A stretch of 64,000 nt of DNA. It comes from Arma custos. Lineage: Eukaryota > Arthropoda > Insecta > Hemiptera > Pentatomidae. Positions 11,841-22,825 of this stretch are shown piece by piece. Position numbers and translations under genes: made by a program. Numbering within the stretch: the first letter of the stretch is position 1; every line of letters begins with the position of its first letter. The stretch lies in assembly GCA_037127475.1 (NCBI GenBank), contig CM073765.1, positions 71,996,165 to 72,060,164 of the forward strand, given 5' to 3'. Under the pieces are notes generated by a model. That model saw only the letters and a list, made by a program, of their open reading frames with translations, was not told the origin of the DNA and searched no databases.

Positions 11841-12540
11841 GAGCGGGATAGCTCAGTGGTAGAGAGCTGAGTTCTTTTTTTTTTTTTCATTTTTTTTAGA
11901 ATAATTTATTGATAGTTATAACTGTAATTATATTACATCAAATAAATCTGTTGTATAAACAAAGGACATGAAAAAAAAAACACTTGTAGAGAAACTACGC
12001 ATTGATAGCACTCCAATAAAGTTCTATTGTAAATGGTCTCGAGGCCATCTTCTTTTCAGACGCCTCGGAGGGTTATCAGGAATATTATGGGTAGCAAGTT
12101 GAGAGACTAGCGGATTCAAGTGTGTATGGAGCTTTTCATGGAAGGATAGGTAACTAGTTTGGGCCAAATCAGCTACATATGGGATATTAAGATCATGATG
12201 GATGAGTTTGTTTGTGACATAATAAGGAGCATTGAGGATTTTACGAAGGATTTTTGATTGTAAGGATTGGATACGAGATGAATTGGATGGTTTAGTAGAG
12301 CCCCAAAGCTCAACTCCGTATGTCCAAATAGGTCTGATGGCTTTCATGTAAATGAGTCTGTTGTTATTAATTGGGAGCTTTGAACGTTTGTCCAGTAAAT
12401 GTTGAAGTAGGCGAAAACTTTGAACAGTTTCTTGTCTTTTCAGTCTTGAATGAGGATAGAGCTGAGTTAAAGTGCAAAAGGTCCCTGGTTCAAATCCGGA
12501 AGGAGTTAATATACACTCAGTATCACCCGATACGTCACTA
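11841..12540 (+). repeat. SINE-A copy split by a LINE insertion
   Basis: The tRNA-like head begins at 11841 (GGATAGCTCAGTGGTAGAG), is interrupted at 11873, and resumes at 12458 with GAGCTGAGTT...GGTCCCTGGTTCAAATCC. The two parts overlap by the 11-bp duplication AGAGCTGAGTT. Confidence 0.85.
11874..12457 (-). mobile_element. Jockey-type LINE, 5'-truncated, with target duplication
   Basis: A poly(A) tail (T-run at 11875-11889) marks the 3' end on the minus strand. AGAGCTGAGTT flanks both ends (11863-11873, 12458-12468). An intact 107-codon C-terminal frame at 12024-12347 encodes YGVELWGS, ILRKILNAPYYV and NPPRRLKRRWPRD, typical of the tail of insect Jockey-clade reverse transcriptases. The enzyme domain itself is missing, so the copy is dead on arrival but young. 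Confidence 0.88.
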
Positions 12541-12721
12541 CTAGAAGAGTATATCAGTCAACTTCCCCGATATAGCAAGTGTATTAACGTTTCATTAATA
12601 ATTTAATTCTTAATCCCGTCTGTTAGGACAATTGTCCGCCATTATTTATAACCTGAACACTGATAATTCAGACACTGATGCCACCTTTCTTATTTATTGT
12701 CACGGGATCATCTTAATTTCA
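12541..12721. other. Non-coding DNA
   Basis: A short stretch between repeats with no feature recognised. Confidence 0.4.
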
Positions 12722-13075
12722 GGCACCACGGAGGAATATAGGGAATTGAAGAATTGAAGAGGTTTCAAAGTTTGAAACTAGTGGTTTTGAGTGGGAATAA
12801 AGTTTGTCATGAAAGGATTGAAATCGGGTTCGATCCAAATCAACAGCAAATGGGAAATTAACGTCATTATGGATGACTTTATTAAAAAAGAAAGAAGCAT
12901 TGAGGATTTTACAAAAGATTTTGGTTTTAATGATTGGACACTTACTCTACCAGCCTACTCTATGGAGACTCTTCTCCGTAAGTCCAAACTGGTCTTATAC
13001 AACTCATATACATGACTCTTTTTGTAATTAATTGAGAGCTTACAATGTTTGTTTAGTAGTTGCCTGAAACTGCGA
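12722..13075 (-). mobile_element. Jockey-type LINE relic
   Basis: Reversed LINE tail sequence (blocks around GAATTGAAGA, CATTATGGATGACTTTATTA, GAGCATTGAGGATTTTAC-like) aligns with 12060-12420 and 16000-16330 but has many substitutions. Confidence 0.75.
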
Positions 13076-13194
13076 GTTCAGAACTGTAAATTCATTATTT
13101 TTGAAGCTAGATGTTTCCTTTCATTTTATGTTCTTTTTGCCATTTTATTATTATTACAGATTCAAGGATTAAATTGTATTTTTTCTAGAAGGAC

Positions 13195-13425
13195 AGTTGT
13201 TAAGAAAGGTGATATACACGTTATCACGCTCAACCGCCAATTTTCTTCTACCTGCTTTGTGTGCACCAGAGGCTGGGTGAGACCCAGTAGGATCTCCATA
13301 TCTTAACGAATCCATTCCCAACTGTTAACAGATTTAATAAATCATTTGCCACAGCCGGATTTTAAGTAAAATAAAAACTTTCGGCGTGGTAACTCAGTGC
13401 TCTACCACTCCTCGCTGCCCGCCCA
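13195..13425 (-). repeat. SINE-A copy
   Basis: The reverse strand carries a head with GTAGAGCACTGAGTTACCAC, a diverged B box, CTGTTAACAG and the GGTCTCACCCAGCCTC body. Confidence 0.75.
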
Positions 13426-14089
13426 GGATAAATAAAATTATCATAACTAATAGAATTGGCCAACAATTTAATCTAAAATATTTTTTTTAATATAATATTA
13501 AAAATATTTTATAATAAATTTGTTGGGGATTTTCTTTATTTTTTTAGTTGTTTTAATAAAGGCAAGAGAAAACCTCATAAATAAACTAGGCCTTGGGGGG
13601 GGGAACACTAATCCGTCACTATAATCACAGCGCCCCCTCCCTAATTACTGGGCTAGGGCTTACCAGGAGAAATATATTTAAATTTTAATTGGTAATTTAT
13701 TATAGGATCGGTGTGGGAGGCAGTCTAGGCACTTTAAACTCTAAAAACTCCTATTAATATTCCATAGATGATTTAAGTTTCATAATGGTACCTATTAAGA
13801 GGCATTATTCGCAATGAAAAATGAAAGTTTCCCTGAAAATAATCCAAAAGTTTAGTTAAAATAAAAAATGTTATTATTAAATTTTAAAGAGCACCGCCAA
13901 AACCCTACTAAACAAGTCTTCAAAAAATTATCTCTTTTAAGTCTCGCTCTTAACTTAATTCTCTGGGTTTATCAATACTATGACGGATATTGGGGAGATC
14001 ATCAGCAGTCTAGGGGTTATCATAGATACCGATTGGGCCCAAGATCACGAGTTTGGTAGTTAGACAAAGGAAGTAAATCCTTAGTTATG
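13426..14089. other. Non-coding DNA
   Basis: G-run near 13595-13603 and C-rich patch near 13632. A 63-codon frame at 13868 has no recognisable content. Confidence 0.4.
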
Positions 14090-14240
14090 CCGTAATTCGG
14101 AAAGAACGTAAAATGGGGTTCCTGTCTCTGTGCGGTGATCCCTTTCCTCGTTATTCCTGGATAACCAAAATTTAGAACACCCACAGTTGTATCGTTCGCT
14201 TAGCCAAAACGGTAAGCATAACATTACTTTTAAGGCTGTC
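14090..14240 (-). mobile_element. LINE 3' region fragment (shared with 43450-43600)
   Basis: The block GGATAACCAAAATTTAGAAC, followed by CCCACAG and ATCGTTCGCTTAGCC, recurs with modest divergence at about 43507-43553, where it adjoins reverse-transcriptase C-terminal sequence. Confidence 0.5.
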
Positions 14241-14574
14241 CTGGGTGGAAATTCTGGGGCTATACCATTGCAATATTGAGTCTGCTGCAGCGCAGTTATA
14301 ATCCGTTATTTGTCGGTACAGAATAAACGAAATACATCTCAGTCTTTCTATTCTTGTTAGTTATTTGGGAACATATGGGAATATTTTTCAGCAACAGAAG
14401 GAAGAATTCCTAACACTTTATAGAAGCGTTAAGGATGCCTTAGTGTGCCTGCAGATAACCAAGGAATATGGAGCCATTGTTCGTAACAACGTAGGGAAAA
14501 ACAGGAAGGTTGAATGAGATATCCGCCAAGTCTCCTATCGCTAGCTATACCGCTGGCTTAGAAAAAGTACTGTC
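14241..14574. other. Non-coding DNA
   Basis: GC-richer than its surroundings and probably repeat-derived (blocks such as CTGCAGATAACCAAGGAATA), but not assigned. Confidence 0.35.
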
Positions 14575-14645
14575 GCTACCCTGTACTTAATCCAAGACTC
14601 CTCTTCATGGGTTGTAGTGGTACAGGTTTTTTTTTTTTTTTTTAA
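14575..14645 (+). repeat. SINE-A tail
   Basis: TGTACTTAATCCAAGACTCC and GTAGTGGTACAGG followed by a 16-base T-run match the SINE-A 3' end. Confidence 0.7.
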
Positions 14646-15409
14646 AGAAATAACCCCCTTTTTCCCCAACGCTCTAAAGATAGCACTGTAAGGAATCGTT
14701 TTAGTCTTAATTCAGGTAGTAATATATATAATCTCTTATCTCGGGATAAGAACTCTAATAAAGATCTATAAACCATTTACCTTAATATTTAATACTTCAT
14801 CAAGTCCTGGGGAATTGAAAAAAAGTTAACTAATGATAGGGGGAAAAAATCAAAAAGGACACCACGAAATTATATTGATTACAGTACAGCTAATGGTCCA
14901 CATTGATTGGCTCTTATCCCTCTTTGAGTATCCTTTACTCCCAAATGGGATCAGTAAACTAGAGCTTTGGAGCGAAAGCAGATTTGAAATCCTTGTTCGT
15001 TAGACTAAGGGATCAGCCAGCATTTGTGGGTAAAGATAGAAAATAATCCTTTGAGAAGGATCACTTGCACTGTAACCTATTTCATGTCCTTTAACTGCGC
15101 AAAGCATGCCCACATAGCCTAATAGCTCTTAAAAAAGAACAACGATATAACTCAAAATACGGCATTTTTTAGTCACAAAAACAATGTAAAACGAGTGTCA
15201 TTGGTTTGACTATAGGCACTATTTTTTATTGAACCTTGAAACTGCTTTTTTTTAATTCTCCTCAGAAGTATCGATTTTCACATTCGATAGTTGGAAATAA
15301 CAGGGACCATATGCTCTAATTGCATTAGTTTCAAATAAAGTTGTTTATCATAGAAAACACAAAATAGAGTATTTTTTGGTTTTTGTTTTTTATAGTTAAT
15401 CAAATCAAT
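14646..15409. other. Non-coding DNA
   Basis: No gene or recognised repeat. Confidence 0.45.
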
Positions 15410-15822
15410 GGTTTTTAAAATTTATTTATTGATATTTACAACTGTATTACAATAATACAAGTAAACAGGCTGAGTGATACATAATGACATGAGATAATGA
15501 CAAGTAGAGAAACTACCCACTGGTAGTACTCAAATCAAAGTTCAACTGAGAAGGTCTCGTGGCCATCTTCTTTTCAGACGCCTCGGAGGATTATCGGGAA
15601 TTGAAGAGGAAGCTAGGTTTGAAACCAGAGGGTTTGGATGGGCCTGGAGTTTATTATGGAATGATAGGTATCTAGAATGGGCTAAATCGGTAACATATGG
15701 AACATTAAGGTCATTATGGATGGTTTTATTAGTGACAAAATAAGGAGCGTTTAGGATTTTGAGAAGGATTTTGGATTGCACGGATTGGATACGAGAGGAA
15801 TTCGATGGCTTAGTGGAGCCCC
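15410..15822 (-). mobile_element. Jockey-type LINE, 5'-truncated
   Basis: The 79-codon minus frame at 15542-15781 encodes the LINE C-terminus (SKILLKILNAPYFV, IPDNPPRRLKRRWPRD). The 3' end (ATTGATATTTACAACTGTAT) lies at the left. The 5' end abuts the next copy at 15827. Confidence 0.82.
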
Positions 15823-15826
15823 TTTT

Positions 15827-16340
15827 TAAAATTTATTTTTTGAAATTCACAACAGTATTGTAATAATGCAAAAAGTTAATTTTATGAATGATATATAATG
15901 ACAAGTAAAGACTAGTAGAAAAAATACCCAGTAGTATTAATTACTGGAATACCATATTCAACTCAGAAGGTCACGAGGCCATCTTCTTTTCAGAAGCCTC
16001 AGATTATCGGGAATTGAAGAAGCAGCTGGGTTTGAAACTAGTGGCTTTGAGAGGGAATATGGTTTTTCATGAAAGAACTGATATCAGGTTCGGACCAAAT
16101 CAGCAACAAATGGGACGTTCAGTTCATTATGGATGACTTTATTATTAACAAAGTATGGAGCATTGTGCATCTTTGAATGTAAGGATTGGATACGAGAGGA
16201 ATTCGATGGCATAGTGGAGCCGCAAAGCTCTAATCCGTATGTCCAAATGAATTTTATAATAGTCACGCATATCAGTCTTTTGTAATTAATTGAGAGCTTA
16301 GAGTGTTAGACTAGTAAGTGTTGAAGTAGCCTGAAACGGG
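15827..16340 (-). mobile_element. Jockey-type LINE relic, in tandem
   Basis: A second reversed LINE tail begins directly at the 5' break of the preceding copy, with the same CTCAGAAGGTCACGAGGCCA and TACGAGAGGAATTCGATGGC blocks. A 60-codon piece (16084-16266) keeps part of the reading frame; the rest is broken. Confidence 0.8.
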
Positions 16341-17344
16341 AACCAGTTTATTGTCGTTCGAACCAATCATGAAATGTAAAGTATAATAAGAAATAAGGGA
16401 ACGTTCATGTAATGCATGGAAATAGAAGTATATTTAATAATTAATTGAAGAAACTATCCTTTAAAATTATATCAAGAAACTATCGAATACTATGATTAAT
16501 AATATTAACATGGAAGGTTATCTGAGGTAAGGTATCGATTATTGTGATCCCAACATTTTTTTAAATAGGGAAAAGTAGATGTTTAGGTTAGCATAGACAC
16601 TTTAACATACTCTTCTATAATCATGAGTGTGTTACTCTCCTTACATGTCCTTGAAAACATTAAATTATCTAAAATCTGCTAACATCACAGTTGTCTGCTC
16701 AGATATCTCCAATATACATTAAACATAAAATAATATGTCAGATATTGTTAAAGTTTTTAAGTTAACATTATAAAAACTATAAATTAATTAACATTACTAA
16801 TTATAACAGCGAAGACTCACCGAATCAGAAGACCTAAAAGAAACTATAAATTTTTTTGAACTTTTCAGTTTTTAGACTGTACTAAAACATTACATTTAGG
16901 CGATTGTTAATTTAATAAAACATATGCACTTAATTTTAAAGAGTATAAAATCTTGTTTAGCTCAAAAGGTTATCATTATGATATATCGTTTAATTTGAGA
17001 GGAGTATTGTAAATAAAAAAATAATACATCTTAGAAGTTTCTGAAGTTTCATTAAGAGGTTTCCAAGTTATTTGTATATTTTCCTTTTAATTTTTCCAGG
17101 GATTAAAATAACAATTATATTTATATTGTTTGGATTAAATGTAAATAAAATAATCACATTAAGATTAAAATACATCTTTAGAAATAATTTTTAAAAATAA
17201 GGTTTAGTAATAAGCGAAAATTTGGTAAATACAATTTAATAAAATAACTGGTTTCTTAACCTTAACACTGTTTTCAGGTTATTTGCTTCATTCCTTCGCT
17301 TTTGAACTAAAATTAAAAATATCTGTGAAAAAAATTGAAAAAAA
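16341..17344. other. AT-rich non-coding DNA
   Basis: No gene or repeat identified. Confidence 0.5.
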
Positions 17345-17600
17345 AAAGGGAGGGGTGTTGCTGTGCAAATGATAGGTCTGAGTTCTAGACCGGTTTTACA
17401 GATAAAATATTTATTCTATTAAAAGCCGAGAATCGATCTTTTCGGATTGTGAGGCTCTCCTGGGAATTACCCGTTTGTTTATAAAGTTGGTACCTTCAAA
17501 AGCACGATCTAGCCAATCAGAAACATTCACAACTTTTTACTTAGTACTGTCGCTAGCTTTTGCAGGGATCTAAGACCCTTCATTGGTTTCACTACAGATT
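17345..17600 (+). repeat. Degenerate SINE-A-like copy
   Basis: Traces of a head (AATGATAGGTCTGAGTTCTA) and body (GGCTCTCCTGGG, TATAAAGTTGGTACC) are present in the right order but strongly diverged. Confidence 0.4.
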
Positions 17601-18204
17601 TTATAAAACATCTGAGTTTTAGACGCATCCTTTGTCATACCAAAGTTTGCGAATTTATTCTTGAGTTTATAAAACACGCTTCTGTTTATAATGGTTGATT
17701 TACAAATTACGTAGTGGTTTTCTATCAGTATTATGTCTTTTAATGATAATTCAATTCTTGAGAAGTATTAACTTCTTTCTCTAGGACCTCAGTTTAGATT
17801 TTTTGCAAATGAACCAGAACTTGATCGGAAATTATAATTTCTTTTTAATTACAGATGGTAAATTCCGACCTTGGGGATTTCCAGGGTTTATATATTTCCC
17901 TCGATTCATTAATTTCCTATAACCCAATAAAATTTTTTTGGAATGAAAATCCGAACGAGCCCCAAAGGAAGCTGATATATCTCTATGGGATATATCCTCC
18001 CTTGAAATTCGTTAAAATTGATTTCATGCTCATCAAAGTTTTGCATTTTAAGTAGCACTTTTCCAATATAAGAAGTGAAGATAGATATATTATTTGAATA
18101 AAAAAAGGGAATTAAAACGATGTGGCGATTAGGTTAAGTTATGCTGTTATTGCTAATCAGACGATGCTACAATGGGAGTTATAATTTTTCCTATCATATC
18201 CAGG
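17601..18204. other. Non-coding DNA
   Basis: A 66-codon frame at 17855 has no recognisable features. No repeat identified. Confidence 0.4.
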
Positions 18205-18400
18205 AATGATTTGGAAAGGGATCTTTAACGAGTACCTGACTTTGTTCAGGATCGGAGCTATCATTTTACGTTCATTTCCTAGGACGGCATATCCAAGGAT
18301 ATTTTACTCCAATTTAAAAAATCCCAGGGCCACATCCGAACTGCGAAATACCGGGATTGTAAAACTAACCACTAGACCACAGGTGACACTGTCAGCTTAG
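18205..18400 (-). repeat. SINE-C copy (second tRNA-like family)
   Basis: The reverse strand begins GTGGTCTAGTGGTTAG, a tRNA A-box-type sequence, then AATCCCGGTATTTCGCAG and GGATGTGGCCCTGGGATTTT. The same series is found at about 62300-62480. Confidence 0.55.
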
Positions 18401-18484
18401 GTTAGGTTCTCTACGTATACCAAACTTTTATTTCCATTTAATAGCTCTTTTTTGCGGATTGAATACTTTAAATTCTTCACTTTT

Positions 18485-18850
18485 TTTATTCATTGAAATT
18501 TACAACTGTATTATAACAATACAAGTAAATGGCAGGAATGGTACATATTGGCATGAATAAAGGCAAGTAGAGAAACCACCCAGTGGTAGTACTGAAGTAA
18601 CAAGTTCAATTTTAAGTTTAAACCTAGTGGGTTTGGGTGGAAATAAAGTTGAAAAGATTGATATCGGATTCGGTCCAAATCAGCAATAAATGGGACATTA
18701 TGGATTACTTTATCTGTAACAAAGTAAGGAGCATTGATGATTTTAGGAACGATTTTGGATTGGGTACGAAAGGAATTCGATGGATGACTTATTGGAGTCT
18801 TAAAGCCTACTCCGTATGTCCAGATGGGTCTTATAATAATATATGAGTCA
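18485..18850 (-). mobile_element. Jockey-type LINE relic
   Basis: It starts at the left with the 3' end (TTCATTGAAATTTACAACTG) and runs through diverged coding blocks (AGGAGCATTGATGATTTTAG, GAAAGGAATTCGATGG). Confidence 0.75.
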
Positions 18851-19179
18851 TCATGCGCTTCAATATTCTTCCTTTTTTGTACGGAGGTTTCTTTTCCTCC
18901 GGTACTGTGTCAAAAGAAGGCTGTGTTGTTGCTGTCCTTCATTCCTCCAGGAGGAGGAATGGAAACTCCTCGTAGTTCTTTCGTATCCCTATCCAACTTC
19001 TGAACCTAACATGTGTTGGACCTTTCTAGACGAAATCATTATTGTAGATTTCATTGTTGTTCCAAAGTCTGCAGCCTTTTTTCTAACCGGATCTTAGGTA
19101 GTATTACTGGGGAAAAATTTGAGATTGATCCCGGGCAATTCAAGCGAATGTTGGCATAGAAATCTTCTCTACTATATGG
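18851..19179. other. Non-coding DNA, GC-richer
   Basis: An 84-codon plus frame (18843-19097) encodes a Cys-rich, hydrophobic peptide with no recognised motif. It may be part of a repeat and I do not call a gene. Confidence 0.35.
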
Positions 19180-19425
19180 GAGCTGGAGGGCTCAGTGTGA
19201 TATGCTAAAGGCTGAGGGTATGAATCCGGCAGTGACTGATAAATTGTTTAATCCGTGAATATCCTGTGGGATCTACAGCCGCTCCTAGAGATCCCCAAAC
19301 CTCTATAAACTGGGTACCCTAAATTAGAGTAATACATAGCGAAAAAACGAGATCTCAAAAAATCACCTCCCAACAAGGCACTGTACACAAGATCCCTTAT
19401 ATGTTGTAGGGGGACAGGTTTTTTT
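19180..19425 (+). repeat. SINE-A copy
   Basis: Head (GAGGGCTCAGTGTGATATGC), diverged B box (GTATGAATCC), body (CCTCTATAAACTGGGTACCC, AATCACCTCCCAACAAGG) and tail (TGTAGGGGGACAGG plus T-run) are all present. Confidence 0.8.
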
Positions 19426-19972
19426 TTTCTCTCCCATATAATGAAACCAAAATCCTTTATGATGCAGGTTAATATACGCGTCTTTCATGATGATCTCCTC
19501 ATGTTTATTTTATATTTCATATTATTTAGATCTTGAAATATTTCTTCTTAGAATGCAATTGGGAAAATCCACCAAAAAAAAACGTAAGTCTCTAAAACAC
19601 TAGAATTTTCCTATTAAATTATAATTTATAATTTATGTATCTTTCTGATGTTTTGCTCAATTTTATTGTTAAAATAACACATTTACTCAAACTTCTTTAA
19701 TCTATATACATAATCGGATCAAACCAATGTGAAATATAGCCAAACCTGTCAGGAACTTAGAGGTAATTTAAAATAGGACCTATGTTATGGATCATTACTT
19801 TGCTTATTGTTTCATTTTTTTTTATATAAAGGCCTAAGATCTCCCGCAACATATGACTCAATACCTTCAATGTATGATGTAATTAGGTTATATTTGATTT
19901 ACACTATCACATTTCCAGGAAGTTACCGTGTCCATGCACTGAAACCTGTCAGCTAGCGATATTACTACGTTC
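19426..19972. other. AT-rich non-coding DNA
   Basis: No gene or recognised repeat. Confidence 0.5.
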
Positions 19973-20066
19973 CACGATATCGTACATCAGCTGTTTGCTT
20001 CATGATATCGCATTATTTCCCGACATTCGCCACGATATCGTACATCAAGTGTTTGCTTCATGATAT
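19973..20066. repeat. 57-bp direct repeat, two copies
   Basis: CCACGATATCGTACATCA...TGTTTGCTTCATGATAT occurs at 19973 and again at 20030 with two differences. Each holds the palindrome CGATATCG. The minus frame across it is not convincing as a gene. Confidence 0.65.
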
Positions 20067-20421
20067 AAAATTGTTTCCAACGTGGCTCCGAACCATCCCG
20101 CTCCCTGTAATTCTCTATTATATGAGATGAGAATTTTTCCCAGTTTAGTCGGAATTGATGGCCATTCCCTACTTCCTTACAAATCATGGACACATGGAGG
20201 TTAATGTTACATGCTTCCACTATCGTTACAATTTATAACCTTATCTCGTTTTTAAGAGGTCAATAGACAAAAGTAGGGCAAAACTGGTATAATATAATTC
20301 TCTTGTGGGCACTAAGTTACTTTCTGGTACACAAAATACCTATTAATTAAAAAACCCTGAATCAAACTAGTTAATTCTTTCTGGTGCATTTAACTGCTTA
20401 CAATTTGAGAGACAAAAGGCA
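20067..20421. other. Non-coding DNA
   Basis: No gene or repeat recognised. Confidence 0.4.
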
Positions 20422-21034
20422 TCTATACATAATATAAAAATCCTCCCCGCATCCGCCTGTCTGTTCGTGATATATTCAAAAACTACAGCACGGATTTTCA
20501 TGGGATGTTTATCAATATATTGAGTGATTCAAGACGAAGGTTTAGGTATATGATTTGTAAAGGTTTTGAGTAAATTGGTTGGAATATAACGATAAGTGTT
20601 GTGAACAGTATAGCCACCTGGGAGATATAACGAAACAACGCTCGGTGAAATATTGATCTTTTTTAGATCTACAAAAAAGTCCGCGATAGCATATATCTAT
20701 CATTTAAGGATAGCTTATTACACCTATTATATATTATTAAAAAAATGGTTAGGTACGTGGAAAGCTATTTAAACGATACAGTATTAATCCTTACCAACTT
20801 AAATACTTTAGTTACCTTAAGATTATTAGAATACTTTATACCATATAATTTAAATTAGTGACTTAGGGGTTATCACAAAAAATTAACGACAATGAAAATT
20901 ATTTATAACATTAAAATAGTTTACCACACCTAATCCACTTATTCCATGCATCAAATTGATGCGATCTTATGACAGACATAACATGTAGGCATAATATGCC
21001 CTACTATCCGTGCGAAGCCAGGGCGGGTCGCTAG
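20422..21034 (+). mobile_element. Helitron-like non-autonomous element
   Basis: It begins TCTATACATAATATAAAA and ends GGGCGGGTCGCTAG, matching the TC start and CTRR end of Helitrons and the 5' TATAAA and 3' GTGCGAAGCC(A/G)GGGCGGG style common in arthropod copies. Insertion lies between A and a following A/T. There is no Rep/helicase frame. Confidence 0.6.
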
Positions 21035-21309
21035 ATAAATATACTTAAATTAGCTTTTATTACATATTACAGATTACACCAAAGTTATGGTTACTTTAGA
21101 TAATGCATCGACAAATTTTAGCACGATTCCTGTACGCCCCCAAATAGATAAAAATAATAGAAATATTTTAAATCATATAAAAATCATAGAGATATTAGAA
21201 GTAATAGAAATAGTAAGCACCCCGAAAATTTCAACAGATGGTAAAATATTAAGCAAATTGTGGCTTCCAAACGACCAGTGGCCAAAAAGAAACAACAAAA
21301 AACTGAAAG
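21035..21309. other. Non-coding DNA upstream of promoter-like island
   Basis: AT-rich, with a 104-codon frame (21087-21401) that runs straight through the promoter-like motifs and is therefore probably not coding. Confidence 0.4.
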
Positions 21310-21425
21310 AAAAGGCAAACCAATCAGAGACCCATCGAACGGAGCCCAGCCAATCAGGTGATTGGAGGAATAGGCTCCGCCCACGGACCCAGAAGCTATA
21401 AATACTGAAGTAAAGAAGAACATTC
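21310..21425 (+). promoter_or_regulatory. Orphan Pol II promoter (CCAAT, GC box, TATA)
   Basis: In order: AACCAATCAGAG, AGCCAATCAGGTGATTGG (a CCAAT facing an ATTGG), GGCTCCGCCCAC (GC box) and CTATAAATAC. A short ATG frame (MASETVF...) of 16 codons starts at about 21444, then stops. The arrangement resembles histone-gene or proviral promoters, but no gene follows. Confidence 0.55.
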
Positions 21426-21649
21426 TTAGATTAAGCTCTGAGCATGGCCAGCGAAACCGTCTTCTACACCGTCGAAACCGGAAGAAACCCCTGATGTTTG
21501 GATTAAAATATTGGCCGAGGCAATTTAAGAGATTAGATACGAAATCAGTTCATGGTTTTAGGAACAGTATCGATTCCTGTATAGCAGTTAACTACTTTAG
21601 TGACTTAGTTATTTTTATCTACACGGAACTGTTAAATACTAAATCAAAC

Positions 21650-21890
21650 AAGTAACACTGTAATTCATGAAGGGTCTTGGGTTCAGTACATGGTCGAGAA
21701 TGATCTATTTATAAAGAAATGAATGTGCTGGGAGGCAATTTATATGGAATTGCACTCCAACACCGACATTTTTTCTGAATTAGGATACCTACTATATAGA
21801 TGCTGAGTGAGCCCCAGGAGGGTCTGCAAATCCCAAAGGGTTCATCTGTGGCTTTTAACAGAACAACATAAAATCTGCTACAACCGGATT
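21650..21890 (-). repeat. SINE-A copy
   Basis: Reversed tail (GGTCTTGGGTTCAGTACATG) and body (GAATTAGGATACCTACTATA; GAGCCCCAGGAGGGTCTGC). The head is missing. Confidence 0.7.
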
Positions 21891-21892
21891 GA

Positions 21893-22035
21893 AGCAGTAC
21901 ATAGTAGAGACTGGACTGTTTTTAGTGCAATGATTGTGGTGATTTGTTTCCCATCAACCGCTAGATTTTTTACCCAAACAAGGGTACTCACTTTATAGAA
22001 ACTGGGTAACCCCGAGGAGTGTATACATTAAAAAA
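21893..22035 (-). repeat. SINE-A fragment
   Basis: GTACATAGTAGAGACTGG and ACAAGGGTACTCACTTTATA repeat the same reversed segment directly after the previous copy. Confidence 0.65.
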
Positions 22036-22434
22036 TTTCTAAAGCTAGGAATCAGTGATATGACAACCTAAATAAATATAGAACAAAAGATAATTTTTGA
22101 TATATTTTCTTTATATATATTTTGTATTTTTCAGGATGGCAAAATGTGGTGAAACGTTACACAAAATATAAATATATATATATATATATATAAGTGAAAT
22201 GTTTGAGCTTTATTATGATTTTACTATTGTTTAATATTTTCAGCGAATAATCTATTTTCAGAAATAAATGGAAAAAAATCTATTTTTAATAAAGTATTAT
22301 TAAAAAATTATTATGCGTCTTTATTAATTATAGCAATGTATATTTCCTCTTTCTCCCTCATGCTAACACCAAGGAAGGACTGCTTAGAATCAGATGAACC
22401 ATTATTTATGATAATTATTGTGATGACTACATGG

Positions 22435-22483
<49 letters not shown>

Positions 22484-22492
22484 ATACTATAT
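22036..22492. repeat. AT-rich DNA with (TA)n microsatellites
   Basis: (TA)n runs at about 22172-22192 and 22438-22478. The latter ends 14 bases before the Polinton target site. No gene seen. Confidence 0.75.
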
Positions 22493-22498
22493 ACCTTT
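22493..22498. repeat. Polinton target-site duplication, left copy
   Basis: ACCTTT directly precedes the terminal AG of the left inverted repeat. The same six bases follow the right end at 36263-36268. A (TA)n run of about 40 bases lies just outside. Confidence 0.93.
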
Positions 22499-22532
22499 AG
22501 TAGTTGGAAACGACGGATTGTGCAAACGGGGT

Positions 22533-22551
22533 CAATGACCTAAGGTCATTG
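22533..22551. promoter_or_regulatory. 19-bp palindrome near left tip
   Basis: CAATGACCTAAGGTCATTG is a perfect palindrome around a central base. It contains TGACCT-A-AGGTCA, an everted pair of nuclear-receptor half-sites with 1-bp spacing. The same palindrome lies at 36210-36228. Any function in replication, packaging or transcription is inferred. Confidence 0.6.
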
Positions 22552-22739
22552 TAGGGCGGGGGGGTGATTAGTGAGGGCGGGAGGGGGTGACCTTGGGCTA
22601 GTGGCTGGTGTTTGTGTGCACAATGTGGCAACAGTGTAAGGAATTTATTAGATCTGGCAACGTCGCATTTGTTTACATTGCGTTTCATTCATGGGGTGGT
22701 TTGACCTTTGATGACGTCTGGTCTTATATTTGTTTACTT

Positions 22740-22753
22740 CCGCGTCGACGCGG
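22740..22753. promoter_or_regulatory. 14-bp GC palindrome in left TIR
   Basis: CCGCGTCGACGCGG is a perfect palindrome, CpG-rich in an AT-rich genome. It is conserved in the right arm at 36008-36021. Confidence 0.55.
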
Positions 22754-22825
22754 CCGGTTTCGTCTGTGAGATCACCTTGAGGGCTGCTTTAAGTGGTTTA
22801 TAATTTATCATCGGTAGTTAACCTG

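Noticed and set aside
21087..21401. 104-codon frame overlapping the promoter-like island
   Set aside because: The CCAAT, GC-box and TATA motifs lie inside its 3' end, and the peptide has no recognisable content.
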